Source: Triplophysa rosa (lineage: Eukaryota; Chordata; Actinopteri; Cypriniformes; Nemacheilidae). From it: DNA of 64,000 nt. The notes below the pieces were generated by a model, which was not told the origin of the DNA, did not search any database, and saw only the letters and a list, made by a program, of their open reading frames with translations. Positions within the stretch are counted from its first letter, which is position 1; every line of letters starts with the position of its first letter. A program made the translations under genes and the position numbers. Location of the stretch: NCBI RefSeq assembly GCF_024868665.1, contig NC_079891.1:21047262-21111261 (forward strand), in the 5' to 3' direction. Shown here piece by piece: positions 49,066 to 61,065 of this stretch.

Positions 49066-49716
49066 TAGGGATGCACCGATTATGATTTTCCATGACCGAT
49101 ACCGATTTTTTACAAGCAAACTGGCCGATTCCGATTTCCGATTTTTTTCCCTTTAAGCAACAATCAAGAAAAAAATTAGAGTATAAACAACATGTTTATT
49201 TGTTTTTTCACAGGCCAAACTGGCTTTGGCTATTGAAAACAATAACTGTAACCATCTTAAATTAAAGGCAGTAACTGCACAATAAGCACATTCAATCCAA
49301 AGATGGTACAGATATTTAGCTATTTTTCAGTTGGGTTTAAAGTTAAACTACATAAAACCGGCCTTAAAAATGAATACATCAACTGTATTCATGTGAAATT
49401 AAAGGCAACAACTGCATAGTTCAACAGATTAAACAACTCAATCAACACAATATCAACAACCCGAACAGAGACGTTTACTTATCAGCACTCAATTTTTGTT
49501 TTTAAATTTGGTGTAAAGAAAAAGGGATTTATCAGTGAAAGTAAATTAAACCAAAGTATATACATAAATTATTCCAAATTGTTAAATAAAATAAAGATTA
49601 GTGCTGGTGCTTTTTAAATCAAAGTAAGTCAAAAAGCTATAATTTTAATGTAAAATCAAAATAATCATCCTTAACAGAACTGACGTTTATTTCTGGCTTT
49701 TTAAAAGTGAATGCAC
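49066..49716 (+). repeat. Left part of a hAT-like element (TAGGGATGCACCGAT end)
   Basis: Starts TAGGGATGCACCGATTATGA with CCGATTCCGATTTCCGATTT words typical of this fish repeat. The DIRS copy begins at 49717 and the expected right end is not seen after it. Confidence 0.6.
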
Positions 49717-49930
49717 GTTCCCTTTCTGTCGGTCTCTCGACGTTGTGTCGAACCGACAGATGGGGTTCGTCCCTGAGAACCAATCGCTTCCGACTTCTTA
49801 GAAAAGGCCAATGAAAATTGGCGAATGAAATTTGCATGCCGGACTCCGCCCCCGGATATCCAGGTATAAAAGGGAGACGGCGTGCCTCATTCATTCACCT
49901 TTTGTTCTTCGGAGCCTTCGCTCATGATCA
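49717..49930 (+). promoter_or_regulatory. DIRS copy 2: terminal stem-loop and promoter
   Basis: GTTCCCTTTCTGTCGGTCTC is followed by a stem TCTGTCGGT/ACCGACAGA with an inner TCGAC/GTCGA pair. Then come AATGAAAATTGGCGAATGAA, CCGGACTCCGCCC and TATAAAA at 49865-49871. The same order is found at 46.9-47.0 kb and 60.7-60.9 kb, so this is a shared promoter module. Confidence 0.7.
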
Positions 49931-50071
49931 ACAGACTTCGCTACAAGACTGCCGGCTCTACGACGTGGTGCAGCGGACTGTCCCTTCCTGCAGCGACTTC
50001 CCCTGGGCGTCTCGGCGGTTCCAGAAGTGTTCGAGTTTTTTCTCTAAAAGAGCAAATTTCTCCAGCGTGGC

Positions 50072-50901
50072 ATGTCCTGCTGTTCTCGTGGGTGCAACAC
50101 ACTCATCAAGGAGGGGGACGGACACGATGTCTGCTTCCAGTATGCTGGGGCAGATGTTGAGGATACGTCCTGCCCGCACTGCGGGCGGTTGATGATTCAG
50201 ATGTTGCGTCATGGGTGGCTGTGTTCCCACGGGACTCAGCCACCACCTCGTCTGCTTCCCGTTCCGTGACGGCAGGACTACGGCCCTGCCGCCCGCTACG
50301 ACGAGCAGCGAGGGTGATATGAGGATTACTGTGAGCGCTAATCCGTCAGCCACTGGCTCACGGACCGTTCGCACCTCGTCTTGCTCGTCTGACCGTTCCC
50401 ATTAGACGGTCCGCCGTCTTATTCCTCAATCACGTATCGGACACGGTACGTGATGATGAGATGTCTGTTGCAGCATCAGAGGGTGACTTACTGGCATCAG
50501 ACTCCGACGTTTCCTTGAAGCTCCCTCCCTCGGGGGGTCGAGATCAGGAAGAAGCGGACGTTGAAATGTCAGCCATGCTTTCCTGGGCCGCCGGTATTGT
50601 GTTGCGGTGCACCGCACTGCCTCTCCCAACGCTTGCGGCTGGATACACGGTACATCGGGCTTGAGAGCGGCTCCAAGCCGCACTCGCCCTCAGTGCCGTG
50701 TTCCCCCGGGAGTGCATGAGGAACCTAGTACGACCTGGAACGCCCCCTTCGGCGCGTACACGTCAACTAGTTCCATCACCCTTTCTTCCCTCGATGGTGG
50801 GGCAGCTAGAGGATACGTCGATGTCCCCCAGGGGCTCGACCTAAACTCCCGTCCAAAGCACGTAGGCTTTTCGGCATCTGAGGTGTCGAGAGCTTATTCT
50901 G
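50072..50901 (+). pseudogene. DIRS copy 2: gag, first half
   Basis: MSCCSRGCNTLIKEGDGHDV and later DTSCPHCGRL give the CxxxC...CPHC zinc-binding pattern of fish DIRS gag. Further on TTWNAPFGAY and SLDGGAARGYVDVPQ correspond to copy 3 at about 61750-61860. Stops and frame changes are present. The gag sequence breaks off at FSASEVSRAYSA (50900) and the frame runs on into the second half of RNase H. Confidence 0.75.
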
Positions 50902-51527
50902 CACGTGCTGGTCTGGTCAGACAGCACAACTGCCGTAGCGTTTTTAACCGCCAGGGTGGCGTTCGCTTACGGCAGCTAACACGACTCGCCCGACGCCTCC
51001 TCCTGTGGAGTCCGCAGGTGAGCAGATCCCTGCGAGCCACACATATCCCAGGTGACCTGAACCAGACAGCCGATGTGCTCTCTCGTCAGTTGACGCCTCG
51101 CTGAGAGTGGCGACTCCACCCCTGCGTAGCCAGCTCATTGGGTACAGTCCGGGCGGGCTCAGGTAGACCCCTTCGCCTCCCTGAACACCACCCATTGCCC
51201 GCTAAGGAACTCCCTGCCTCGGCACGGATGCTCTAGCGCACAGCTGGCCGTGGGACAAGTGGAAGTACGTCTTTCCCCCAGTGAGCCTCATTGCTCAGAC
51301 CCTGTGCAAGGTCAGGGAAGAGGAGCATCAAGTGTACTAGTTGCGCCATACTGGCCCAACCGGACTTGGTTCTCGGAGCTAATGCTCTTGACGACAGCTC
51401 CCCCCTGGCCGATTCCCCTGACGAAGGTCCTGCTTTCCAAGGGGAAGGGCACGTTATGGCATCACAGGCTAGACCTCTGGAACCTCCATGTCTGGCTCCT
51501 GGACGGAACGAGGAGATCCTGAGTGGG
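50902..51527 (+). pseudogene. DIRS copy 2: RNase H second half and following domain (displaced)
   Basis: After a TGCAC at 50900-50904 the frame reads GLVRQHN..VFNRQGGVRLRQ, LARRLLLWS, LRATHIPGDLNQTADVLSRQ, the second half of the DIRS RNase H. It is followed by VLVAPYWPNRTWFSELMLL and GTLWHHRLDLWNLHVWLLDG, the domain usually found between RNase H and the tyrosine recombinase. All are on the plus strand. In a normal DIRS element this block lies after the RT, but here it comes before it. Confidence 0.75.
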
Positions 51528-52548
51528 TCGCCACCCCTCTGGTGAGGAAGCGATCGTGCTCGTCCCTCTAGCCGAGATGTTCAACGGGTTTTACAGCCCG
51601 TACTTCATCGTCCCCAAAAGAGCGGGGGTCGCTAGATCTGCGTACCCTGAACAGGCACCTACTCAAGCTGCCGTTCAGGATGCTCACGCAGAAGCGCATC
51701 CTGGCATCTATCAGATGTCAAGATGGATTCATGGCAATCGACCTGAAGGACGCTTATTCTCATGTCTCAATTCTCCCTCGTCATCGCCCGTTCCTACGGT
51801 TCGCTTTCGAGGGTCAGGCATATTAGTACAGAGTCCTCCCCTTCGGTCTGTCCCTGTCCCCACGAGTCTTCACGAAGATCGTGGAAGCCGCCCTCGCTCC
51901 CCTCGGGGAGAGAGGTGTGCGGGTACTAAACTATCTCGACGACTGGCTCATTTGACACACTTGTGAGATCTGTTATGTACACACAGGGACCTAGTGCTTC
52001 GGCACCTAGATCGATTGGGACCACAGGTCAACCGAAAAAGAGCAAGATCTCCTCTGTGCAGAGCATCCTCTTTTTTGGTATGGAACTCAACTGTGTCTCC
52101 ATTACAGCGCGACTGCGCTCAGTCAGTGTTGAACTGCCTGGAATTTTTCAAGCAGTCAGCGGGAGGAGGCTCCTGGGCACATGGCATCCTCGACGGTGGT
52201 GATACCCCTCAGGTTGATGCACATGAGACCACTCCAACACTGGCTACAGAGTCGAGTTCCCTGGAGAGCGTGGCACACCGGCAGCAGGCGGATAGTGATT
52301 ATGCTTTTCTGCCGACGCACCCTAACCCCTTGGTCTTCAATGACCTTTCTACGGACGGGGGTCCCTCTCGGGCAGGCGAGATGCGTCAGGGTCGACAGGC
52401 GCCTCCCTGCAGGGTTGGGGTGCCGTGTGCAACGGGCACGCAGTGTCGGGGCGATGGACGGGCCCCCGCCTGCGCAGGTATATCAAATTGCCTAGAGTTG
52501 TTGGATGTGCTACCCGCACTGAAGGGGTTACAACCTCTCGTGAATGCA
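51528..52548 (+). pseudogene. DIRS copy 2: reverse transcriptase and RNase H first half (displaced)
   Basis: Begins at EAIVLVPLAEMFNGFYSPYF, then IVPK. The catalytic YLDDWLI is intact at 51932-51952 but followed by a stop. Later segments match copy 3: GMELN, ASSTVVIPLRLMHMRPLQHW, LTPWS, DASLQGWGAV-type (in another frame) and NCLELLDVLPALKGLQPLV, the first half of RNase H. There it meets gag second-half sequence at 52549. Multiple frameshifts. Confidence 0.75.
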
Positions 52549-53497
52549 CGGAGAGAGCTCCACGAGGGTAAGACCGACCCAGCGCTTATGCAGGAACTCC
52601 ACGGCTTCACCGACCTCGCTCTCGGGCAAACAAGGTGATCGCGCGGGCCCTGGGTCGGGCGATGTCCACACTTGTGGTCCAGGAGAGACACCTCTGGCTG
52701 AACTTTGCACAGGTGAGTAACACTGAGAAAGTCCGCTTTCTCGATGCACCCATCTCGCAAGGGGGGGCTGTTTGGTGATACTGTCGAGTTCGACAGTTAG
52801 GGAGCAGACAGAGGATATCAAGTATGTCCTTCCCAGCCGCGACTCGACCGCCCTCTGGCCGCCGAGATCCCGTGCACCATCTGCTTCCCAGCAGCCCTGG
52901 TCCTCTTCGAGACATCGAAGAGGAGACCACCACCCCGTCAGCAGCTGCGGCGAAAGCCAAAGCGGCCCTCATGGGAAGACCCCAGGGAGATCGAGAATAC
53001 CTTTCTAAAAGTTTTCTCCCTCTCTGGGCGTTTATCACAGCCGCTCTCACCCTCTACACGACGGTGTTCGGCAACTCGACGTTGCATCACGGCGAGACCC
53101 ATGTCGAGGATAATCAGCAGCCTAAGCACTCTCAATCGACGGTGCTTTGTGCCACATCATCATCTGGGTATTATCACAGCCGCTCTCACCCTCTACACGA
53201 CGGTGTTCGGCAACTCGACGTTGCGGCAAGACCCAATGTCGAGGATAATCATCAGCCTAAGCACTCTCATTCGATGGTGCGTTGTGCTACATCATCGCCA
53301 GACAGGTAAAACTGCAGTGCCGATCTCCTCCCCGGGGGTCCCCCCCACGGCGAGGGATCCGTACTGCCAGCCATCGAACCACCCCCGGGAGGTCGATGAA
53401 GCAGAACGTACCCCTAGCCTCCCTGTCGGTTCCTGGGAGCCTGACATGAGCTTCCCAAACCGTCACGGTGACTACGGGATACGGTCCGTCTCGGCTA
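52549..53497 (+). pseudogene. DIRS copy 2: gag second half and gag-RT spacer
   Basis: RRELHEGKTDPALMQELHGF, TDLAL matches copy 3 gag at 62046. QEETTTPSAAAA-type and KAKAALMGRPQGD match 62420-62490. A ~139-bp tandem duplication lies at 53033-53305 (TATCACAGCCGCTCTCACCC at 53033 and 53172). The block ends with a degraded TIRLGY stretch and then jumps to recombinase sequence. Confidence 0.7.
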
Positions 53498-54350
53498 CGT
53501 GCACTAGGCGACTATACGCCTATAGTGGTGCCTCTTCTCATCCTGGTGCTCTTCTCGTGAGAAGACCTGCGGAGTTGCTTGATCAAGTGGGTGTGGTCCT
53601 CCCAGAGACTCAAGAATAATCTCTCCCCTTCCACACTGAACGTGTATGTAGCCGCTGTTGCCGCTCATCATGCCCCAGTTGCTGGTAGTCTCTAGGACAG
53701 CACAACCTGATCATTTGGTTCCTAAGGGGCGCGGGAAGGCTACCACCCTCTTACAACCTTGATGCGGTCCTGGAGCCCCTCGGAGATGCCGCTCTTTCTC
53801 ACTTCACGATGAAGACGGCTCTCGGGAGGACGCTCAAGAGGGTAGCGGACCTACAAGCATTCTCCGTGTCCACAGATTGCCTAGAACTCGGCCCCGGTTA
53901 TTCTCACACTATCCTGAGACCCCGGCCCGGCTACGTGCCCAAAGTTCCCACCACTCCCCCGAGACAGGCGCTCCCCACCAGGGAGGAAGACCCAACCCCA
54001 TCCGTGTTGTGTCCAGTACGCGCATTGCGCTTATGCTTGGACCGCACGCAGAGCTGCAGAAGCTCTGAGCAGCTCTTTGTCTGTTTTGGAGATCAGCAGG
54101 GAGGTCTGTCTCAAACAGAGATTGGCGCACTGGCTCATGGACGCCGTCACTATGGCGTTCCTGTCCTAAGATCGCCTACGCCCACTGGGTGAGAGCTCTC
54201 TCCACACGGAGTACAGCCTCCTCGTGGGCACTGGCTCGAGGCGCCTCTCTGGCAGACATCTGCAGAGCTGCGGGTTGGGCTACACCCATCACCTTCGCGA
54301 GGTCCTACAGCCTTCGCGTAAAACCGGTCAGCTCGAGTCTTGCGTTTCAA
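53498..54350 (+). pseudogene. DIRS copy 2: tyrosine recombinase
   Basis: TRRLYAYKW-type start, then LNVYVAAVAAHHAPVAG in broken frames, LKRVADLQAFSVSTDCLELG with the first catalytic-type Arg, LCPVRALRLCLDRT and, in a shifted frame, RALSTRSTASSWALARGASL, ADICRAAGWATPITFARSYS. The usual HxxR is LxxR here, while the Tyr remains. DIRS elements integrate with such a recombinase instead of an integrase. Frame breaks show it is inactive. Confidence 0.75.
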
Positions 54351-57300
54351 ACGATCTCCAAATCCAGCGTTATAGCCAACATTTATATAACATTCATCAC
54401 CCAAATGCAGTGACCAAACAAACAAACACCTGAACTGCGCGAACGTATGCTCTCTCTCTCTCTCTCTCTCCTGCACACAAGTGAAAGTGACGTCTGCGCA
54501 TGCTCCTTCTCCTGCTCTCCTTGCTGCCGCGTGGGCGTGCCACATGCTTTTCCGGGAGAATTGTCCAATAAGGGACTAAGAAAAATAGTTACGAAACAGT
54601 TTTATATGTTCAAAAAAAACTTTCCGAAACCCGTAAGATCGCTGGGGGAGTGTATCGAGCACAGAAATACTACGTAATACACCCAACTCGTTTTTTGACA
54701 AGTTGACCATGTTAAGCATGAGAAGATGTTTAACATTGTAAAGAAGTCAGAATGCATGACACATCGTTGCAGCACCCCTTTAAGTGTGCCCAGCACCATT
54801 TTCCATACTTTCGTTTTATTCAAACGGTTTTATACAGTATTTTTATAGACTTCAACACTAGGAAATGATTTTTTTTATTAAATTGTTATTAGATTAAGTC
54901 TTTTACACTGAAAAGTGACTTTTTCTTGTGATATGTTGTCCTTTTATTTTTATCTCCTAACTTTAAACCCGTTTTTCTCCAAATTCCGTTCCTGAAAATC
55001 ATCACTCAGCCGACTTCAGATAGCCATAACTTAAGTCTACACACAAGGTATGAGCGAAATAAAAAAGGGCTTGAACCCAGCTTTCATTTGGTATCAAAAC
55101 CTGTAACATGTAAATTTTCATCATGTGTTGGGTTTTCCCAGATCAAATCACAATTTATGTTCACAGGATGTTTTCCAAACATTCTATTTTGGTTGTGGGA
55201 ACAGTGGTTTTGACTGTTCTAAAAATGTGATAATATCCAGTTTGCGTAATGATAGTGATATGTTATTTTAAGGTTAGAAAAATGTTACTGGAACGTTCTT
55301 TCCACTCTATAAATATAAAACACATTATTCTAGGAACATTTATTTGGAACATTCCAGGAACATAAAAACATCCAGTTTCCTTAATGTTAATATTGTAATG
55401 AGGGTGAACAAATGATACACATTTTTTTATTTTTGGATGATCTATCACTTTGAGACACAACAATATCCCATTATAAAAAAGCCCCCTGTGATCAGGTGCA
55501 TTTCCATAGTAATTTAATTCCTCTGCGTCGTGGGATATGCCCATTGTGTTTTGGTTTAATTTGGTTGTGTAAAACAAAATATTTGTTGTTTTGTTTGCCT
55601 CTAGGCCACTGCTGAGAAGAAGTGAGAAAGAGAATGAGAGTGTAGAGCAGATTGCAGTCAGTGATAAACATCTGTAAAGGTCAAACTGAACGCTATGGGA
55701 AATAAATGGCATGACTCTTTACCATTAGATGCGGAATTAAGAGCAGTAGGAGCAATACAACAGGAATCCCTTTCTTTTTGTTTTCGCCTAAAAAGGCTGT
55801 TGGACTTTTTCCAGTTTAAGGCGTGTGTTCCATTTCAGCGTGCCTGTACAAGGACAAATGAGTTTATTATCTGAAAATGCTTATTGAATAACATAAAATC
55901 ATTCGAATGAAAATATACACGAGAGCGACTTACACTTTCATTTTCAAATCTATTCATTTTGCTTTTGCTGTATTTCCTGTCTAGTGGAAAACAGATTCCA
56001 GCAGCTTGACGGGAGCAGGATATATTTTACCTCCAGCAGGTGATTTGCATGCCTGACACAAACTCCATTTGCGCTTGATCACAAAGCTTATATTATCACT
56101 CCTTTATCAACAACACTCAACTATCTCATGTCCTCATTTGCCTTCACAGTGATAAATATGCTGTCGCAGGGGCTAAATAAGTCTTAGAGGGTGTTTTAAA
56201 CACAAGATAATGGTAAAGGACTAATGAACGATAGGAAGCTATTGTTCTGGTATTGTATTTAGTACCAGCGGCAGGTGGAATAGAGTCGGCTGACCAATAG
56301 CCAAGACATAAAAAGATAAAAATATGTTTCTCCAGATCGCAATACTTTTGCAATATCTCTAGGATGGAGAAGTTAATTTGCTTGTCAAGTTTAAAGGCTG
56401 AATCAAAGATGACACACAAGCCCTAAGCTGTTATATCTTTAGCACATCCAGTAAGGCCAAAAAGAATCACTTAGGTTTTATTCTTATTTAACTGGAAAAG
56501 GTTTTTAGCCATCCAGGCCATCAAAAGTGATTTAAAAGTTGGATCATGACCAGGAACCTCGATGTTATAGATGCTGAAGATGATAAGTTTTCATTCCTGA
56601 CAGAGAAAGTTCACCACACAGGTAAAGTAAGAGGTAAACCATTAGGGCTCTCTGCCAACCCTCTTCCAGAGACTGTTAATGAGAACGGCATGATCAATTG
56701 TATCGAGGGCTGCACTGAGGTCCAATGACATTACAGTGACACAACAACCAAAATATAGTATTAGCTACTGTATAAATCCATACTAAAGCTGATTCCATAC
56801 TATTTAGGATTGATTAAATAGAGGTGTGATAGGAAAAAGATAGATTATCTCTAAAATTATTAAAAATATGAATAGTAATTGAGAGATTTTTCAGGTTTGA
56901 ATAGTCTTTGCTCGGTTTTTATTAAGAGACGGGACCACATTTGGAACATAAAATAATATGTTTGAGAAATGTGTCGGGGTGTAGCCATCAATGTTGTTTG
57001 GTTACCAACGTTCCTCAAAATATCTTCTTTTGTGGTCTGCAGAAGAAAAAAGTCATACAGGCCTATAATAATTTTAGGGTGAGTAAATGATGACAGAATT
57101 ATTTTATTTTTATTTATACCTTTAACAAAACTGTACTTTATAATAGAATAATAATGTGCACTGTATTTTTAAGAAGGCATGCACACAAACTAAATGACGT
57201 TCTGATTGAAAGCTCAAGAGGAATATGCTTCTCGAATTCTGCCAATTACTGTACGAGTGTATGTAAATGACTGCTCATCTCAATCTTCAGGAATTTCTTC

Positions 57301-58696
57301 ACTGCCCCACCTTTCTTTTCCTTCATTTCAATTAAACATTCAGTAACTAAGTAGTCTACAGGGGCATTTAGATTTTGAGTTGAGTTTCATACTTAAGCCC
57401 TCCATCAATGACAGCAGGCCATTTCAGTTTAGATTTATCTCACTCTAGGATTATATTACGGCATGAACCGCCACGTGACTGTGAAGTCGGGGTGGAGGGG
57501 TCCTACATCTTATACCGGATCTTAAACCATCAATCTTAACAATGCAATACATCAAAAACATTTCACAAGTGCGTGTGTATGAATCAGACTGAGACGGCTG
57601 TGATGAGCATTATAATTATGTTGTTTAACAAAACTCTGAGGCTGTGGGACTTTTGTGCGATTGTTCAGATAAATATCTTGCTCTAGCTTCTCTTTGACAC
57701 TTTCATAAACATTTTTACAAGGTCTCAAAAGACATCTGCATTTTATCTTTCTTCCATTTGCATTTTCCTTCTTAGCCTCTTTACTAAAAGCACAAGCATA
57801 TTAAATACTGTACTATATTGCTATTCTATAATATAACAATAAAATGCATGGTCAAGCAGTAATGTATTACAAAGGCTGTGATTGCACTTTATGTCTCTCA
57901 GTTAGACCGTGCTAATACATGGCAGAAAAACACCTAAAAATCAGTTGTCCGTACAGGGACTAGGGATTAGTGTGTGTGCATGGAAAGATTGCATTGAAAC
58001 AGTAGGGTATTCATTGGAGATAGAGTTGTCAGCTGTATCAACACTGCAGATCATACGACCTATTAAAGGAATGGTTCACCCGAAAACGAAAACTTTCTCA
58101 TAATTTACTCACCTTTATACCATCCCAGATATATTTGACACAAACAAATCAAATTACAATAAAATGTTGTTATGTAATCTTCTTATTTGGGACTCAAAAT
58201 TTGGAAATCTCACTGGTTCTTGTGTCTTGTCACTATGCCATATGAGTGCATGAGAACCAATGTATGACAACAAACAAGATTTAAAGTTTGAATGTATTGC
58301 TCAGATTTACTGCTTTATATTTCAATTCACTAAATAAGCTAAATAAGCTTAAAATATTTTTTCCACAAATATATCATTCTGCTTCAGTAGGGACAGTCTT
58401 GTTCAGAGGGACAACAAAAATGGATACTAACATTGCCAAGCATCAAAATGTTGCACCACTCAGGGTTTTCTAAATGTCTCTAGGAAGTTCCGAGAGGCAT
58501 TAAAAGACTCTCAAATAACTTTGTTCCCTTCAGAAATCTAGAACATTTCCTCTAGTAACCCTATTATAATGTAAGGCTTCACGGCATTTCAAATGCATTG
58601 TGAATATCCTTACATACTGTAAATAGAATTGGTGAGAGTTCTATATAGGTCCGTAGAGGTTCTTTAGAAGGTTTCACCATGTAGCGTGACAACTGA
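54351..58696. other. Intergenic, mostly unannotated
   Basis: Holds a (CT)n at 54450-54471 and 'GTTCACCC' element fragments at 55395-55452, 56985-57110 and 58062-58130. The 56144-56760 stretch resembles a common teleost repeat, which I cannot name. No host exon recognised. Confidence 0.45.
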
Positions 58697-60250
58697 GGGT
58701 GCGTTTACACTTGGCATTAACATGCGATCTCGGTGATCCAAACAAGCAGATCGGATCTTCAGACAATCAGGACACAGCGCGTTTACACTTGTCAACAAGT
58801 GGCTTCCACATCTGGATAACTGATCGGATCTCTATAGTTTCCCTCCCATTATTTTAATTAGCCTGCAATTTAAAAATAGCCCCGGTGCGGGGAGATTTCA
58901 CACAACACGTATAACGGGGAGGATGAGCATGTTACACATTTGATACGCAGCCATGTTGAACTCGAGGCAGCGGTGGGAAGTAAACCGCGGTTAAAACGAT
59001 TAATGATCTTATATGTGAAAGTATAAGCAGAGAACGTTTGTAAAATGACAAGCTTTTGTACTTGAGCTGTGGCGGATTTCACTCGCGCACACACACACAC
59101 ACACAGACTCTAACGGTGTTTTTAAACACATCATTTGTTTATTCATGTCACGGACACATAAAATAATCACATAAGTAGGCCGAAGTTCTTATGATCAAAA
59201 GCGACCACTTACATCGTTCTCGTGTATTTGGGTTGGTTTGGCTGAAAGTGACAGCGCGTCGTTTCTTTGGTCTGCGCCCTAAATAGCGTGCTTACTGACA
59301 TCAGCTATTAGCAACACTATACAATCTTGTTTTTGTGTGTAAATGATATACGGTGTATTCAGAGCTCCGTTTCAAGCTGCCCATCTGCCGCTTAATCTGT
59401 CTTCCGGGGACGGTACTTTCGAGTCAGATCCGTGGGCGTGGCTTGTTGGTTTTGACTAAATCTTTGGTGTTTCAAGTCTTACAAAACCTTTACCCTAACC
59501 CACACCCTAACCCTAACCTTACTCTAACCATCTAAACTACCTATGATTGTTAAAATTGATGAAAAAACACGTTTGGGTGACGACGTCAGACTCGAAACAT
59601 CAAAGATTTAGTGAGAGCCGTACGAGACACAAGCGGCAGCAGCCCTCCGGGAACCGGACAGTTGATTACGCCATATAGGTTACAGTAAACACAGACACGT
59701 ATGTTAGAAACAAGCTGGTATAGTGTTGCCATTCATGTCTGTGACATGAAAATAAACAAATGATGCGTTTTAAGCTGGCGCTGTGTGTGCGAGTCAACGC
59801 CATTCATGGCAGTCACAAATACAGCGATGATACAGCTGAAGTGGTCAAGTAAAACATCTCGTGTGATTTGACATAAATCCTCTGTAGGTTAAAGTATCCA
59901 TGATCATTTCGTGGGAAAATGAACAACTGTGCAACGTTCGGGAGCAAGAGTAAACTTTCCGCTGCAATTGTCAGCTGCTCCGCAGTCTGAGAGGCTTCGG
60001 ACAGACGAGAGAATAATGATAGCGGGTGGGGTTTTCTGTGAAATTGTACCGGTAAATGTAGATAAACTGTCTGGATTGCGTTTACATTACATTGAGATCC
60101 GATCACAATGCGTCCTCGACTACCTCTGGATCAGGACACGCTGATCGGATGACATACCGATCAGAAGCGCGTTTACACTTGTCTTTTCAATGTGTATGTG
60201 GACAACATCCAGATACAGGTCGCATGTTAATGCCAAGTGTAAACGCACCC
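58697..60250. mobile_element. TIR element, ~1.55 kb (GGGTGCGTTTACACTTGGC ends)
   Basis: The left end GGGTGCGTTTACACTTGGCA, TTAACATGCGA is matched in exact inverse at 60220-60250. CTGAG flanks each end when read with a one-to-two-base overlap. A second inner pair GCGCGTTTACACTTGTC also repeats near both ends. The interior includes CCCTAACCC-type words at 59490-59530 and a CA run near 59090. No transposase. Confidence 0.7.
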
Positions 60251-60429
60251 TGAGACACCCACAATGATCTAGGATCATTACAGTCTGGAAAAAAAATTAC
60301 AAACAGTGTAGACGGATGCGTCCTGTCTGCACGAAACCTAGCTAGAGCTATACAGCTGTATTTGTATAGCAGCCTTTTTATTGGAGACATATGTATTCAA
60401 CATGATGACTGTTATATAATTGTTATATT

Positions 60430-60498
60430 AACAACCACTTGTAAATTGTCTCACAAACCCAACTGCTGGGTTTGTGAGACAATTTACAAGTGGTTGTT
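60430..60498. repeat. Perfect 32-bp inverted repeat with 5-bp loop
   Basis: The arm 60430-60461 (AACAACCACTTGTAAATTGT...) is matched without mismatch by 60467-60498; the loop is ACTGC. Confidence 0.95.
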
Positions 60499-60716
60499 TA
60501 TATAAGAATTGTAGAGCATGTACGGCATGTTTTTGGTGATAATTCATCTCATTGATTTAAAAGGAAATTATCTTAAATGATATAACAATAAAATACATTT
60601 TTAGTCAACCTCTAATAGTTACAAACAGAGATGTTATGACGTATATAAATGTAAAACAAATGGAATTTAACAAATTAAATATTTATGTAAATACATGTTT
60701 CATTTAGAGACTTGTG

Positions 60717-60905
60717 GTTCCCTTTCTGCCGGTCTCTCGACGTTGTGTCGAACCGACAGAATGGGGTTTGTCTTGAGAACCTATCATCTTCTGAGTATTT
60801 AGGCCAATGAAAATTGGCGAATGAAATTTGCATACCGGGCTCCTCCCCGGATGTCCGGGTATAAGAGGGAAGCCGGCGTGCTCATTCATTCACCTTTTGT
60901 TCTTC
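60717..60905 (+). promoter_or_regulatory. DIRS copy 3: terminal stem-loop and promoter
   Basis: GTTCCCTTTCTGCCGGTCTC, the stem with one mismatch against ACCGACAGA, AATGAAAATTGGCGAATGAA and GGGTATAAGAGGG (TATA-like at 60860-60866). The layout is the same as in the other two copies. Confidence 0.7.
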
Positions 60906-61065
60906 AGAGCCTAGCATCTGATGAGCGTCTTCCAGATCTTCGCTGATCTTATCCTGCTGGAAATCTACGACGTGATGCAGCGACTTTCCCCTGGGCGTCT
61001 CGGCAGTTCCGGAAGTGTCTGAGCAATTCCTTTTTTTCTAAAAGAGCAAATTTCTCCAGCGTGGC

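Noticed and set aside
59490..59530. Interstitial telomere array
   Set aside because: Only a few degenerate CCCTAACCC-type units inside a transposon.
60430..60498. A microRNA precursor
   Set aside because: Pairing is perfect with a 5-base loop; animal precursors usually have mismatches and larger loops. Small-RNA data would be needed.
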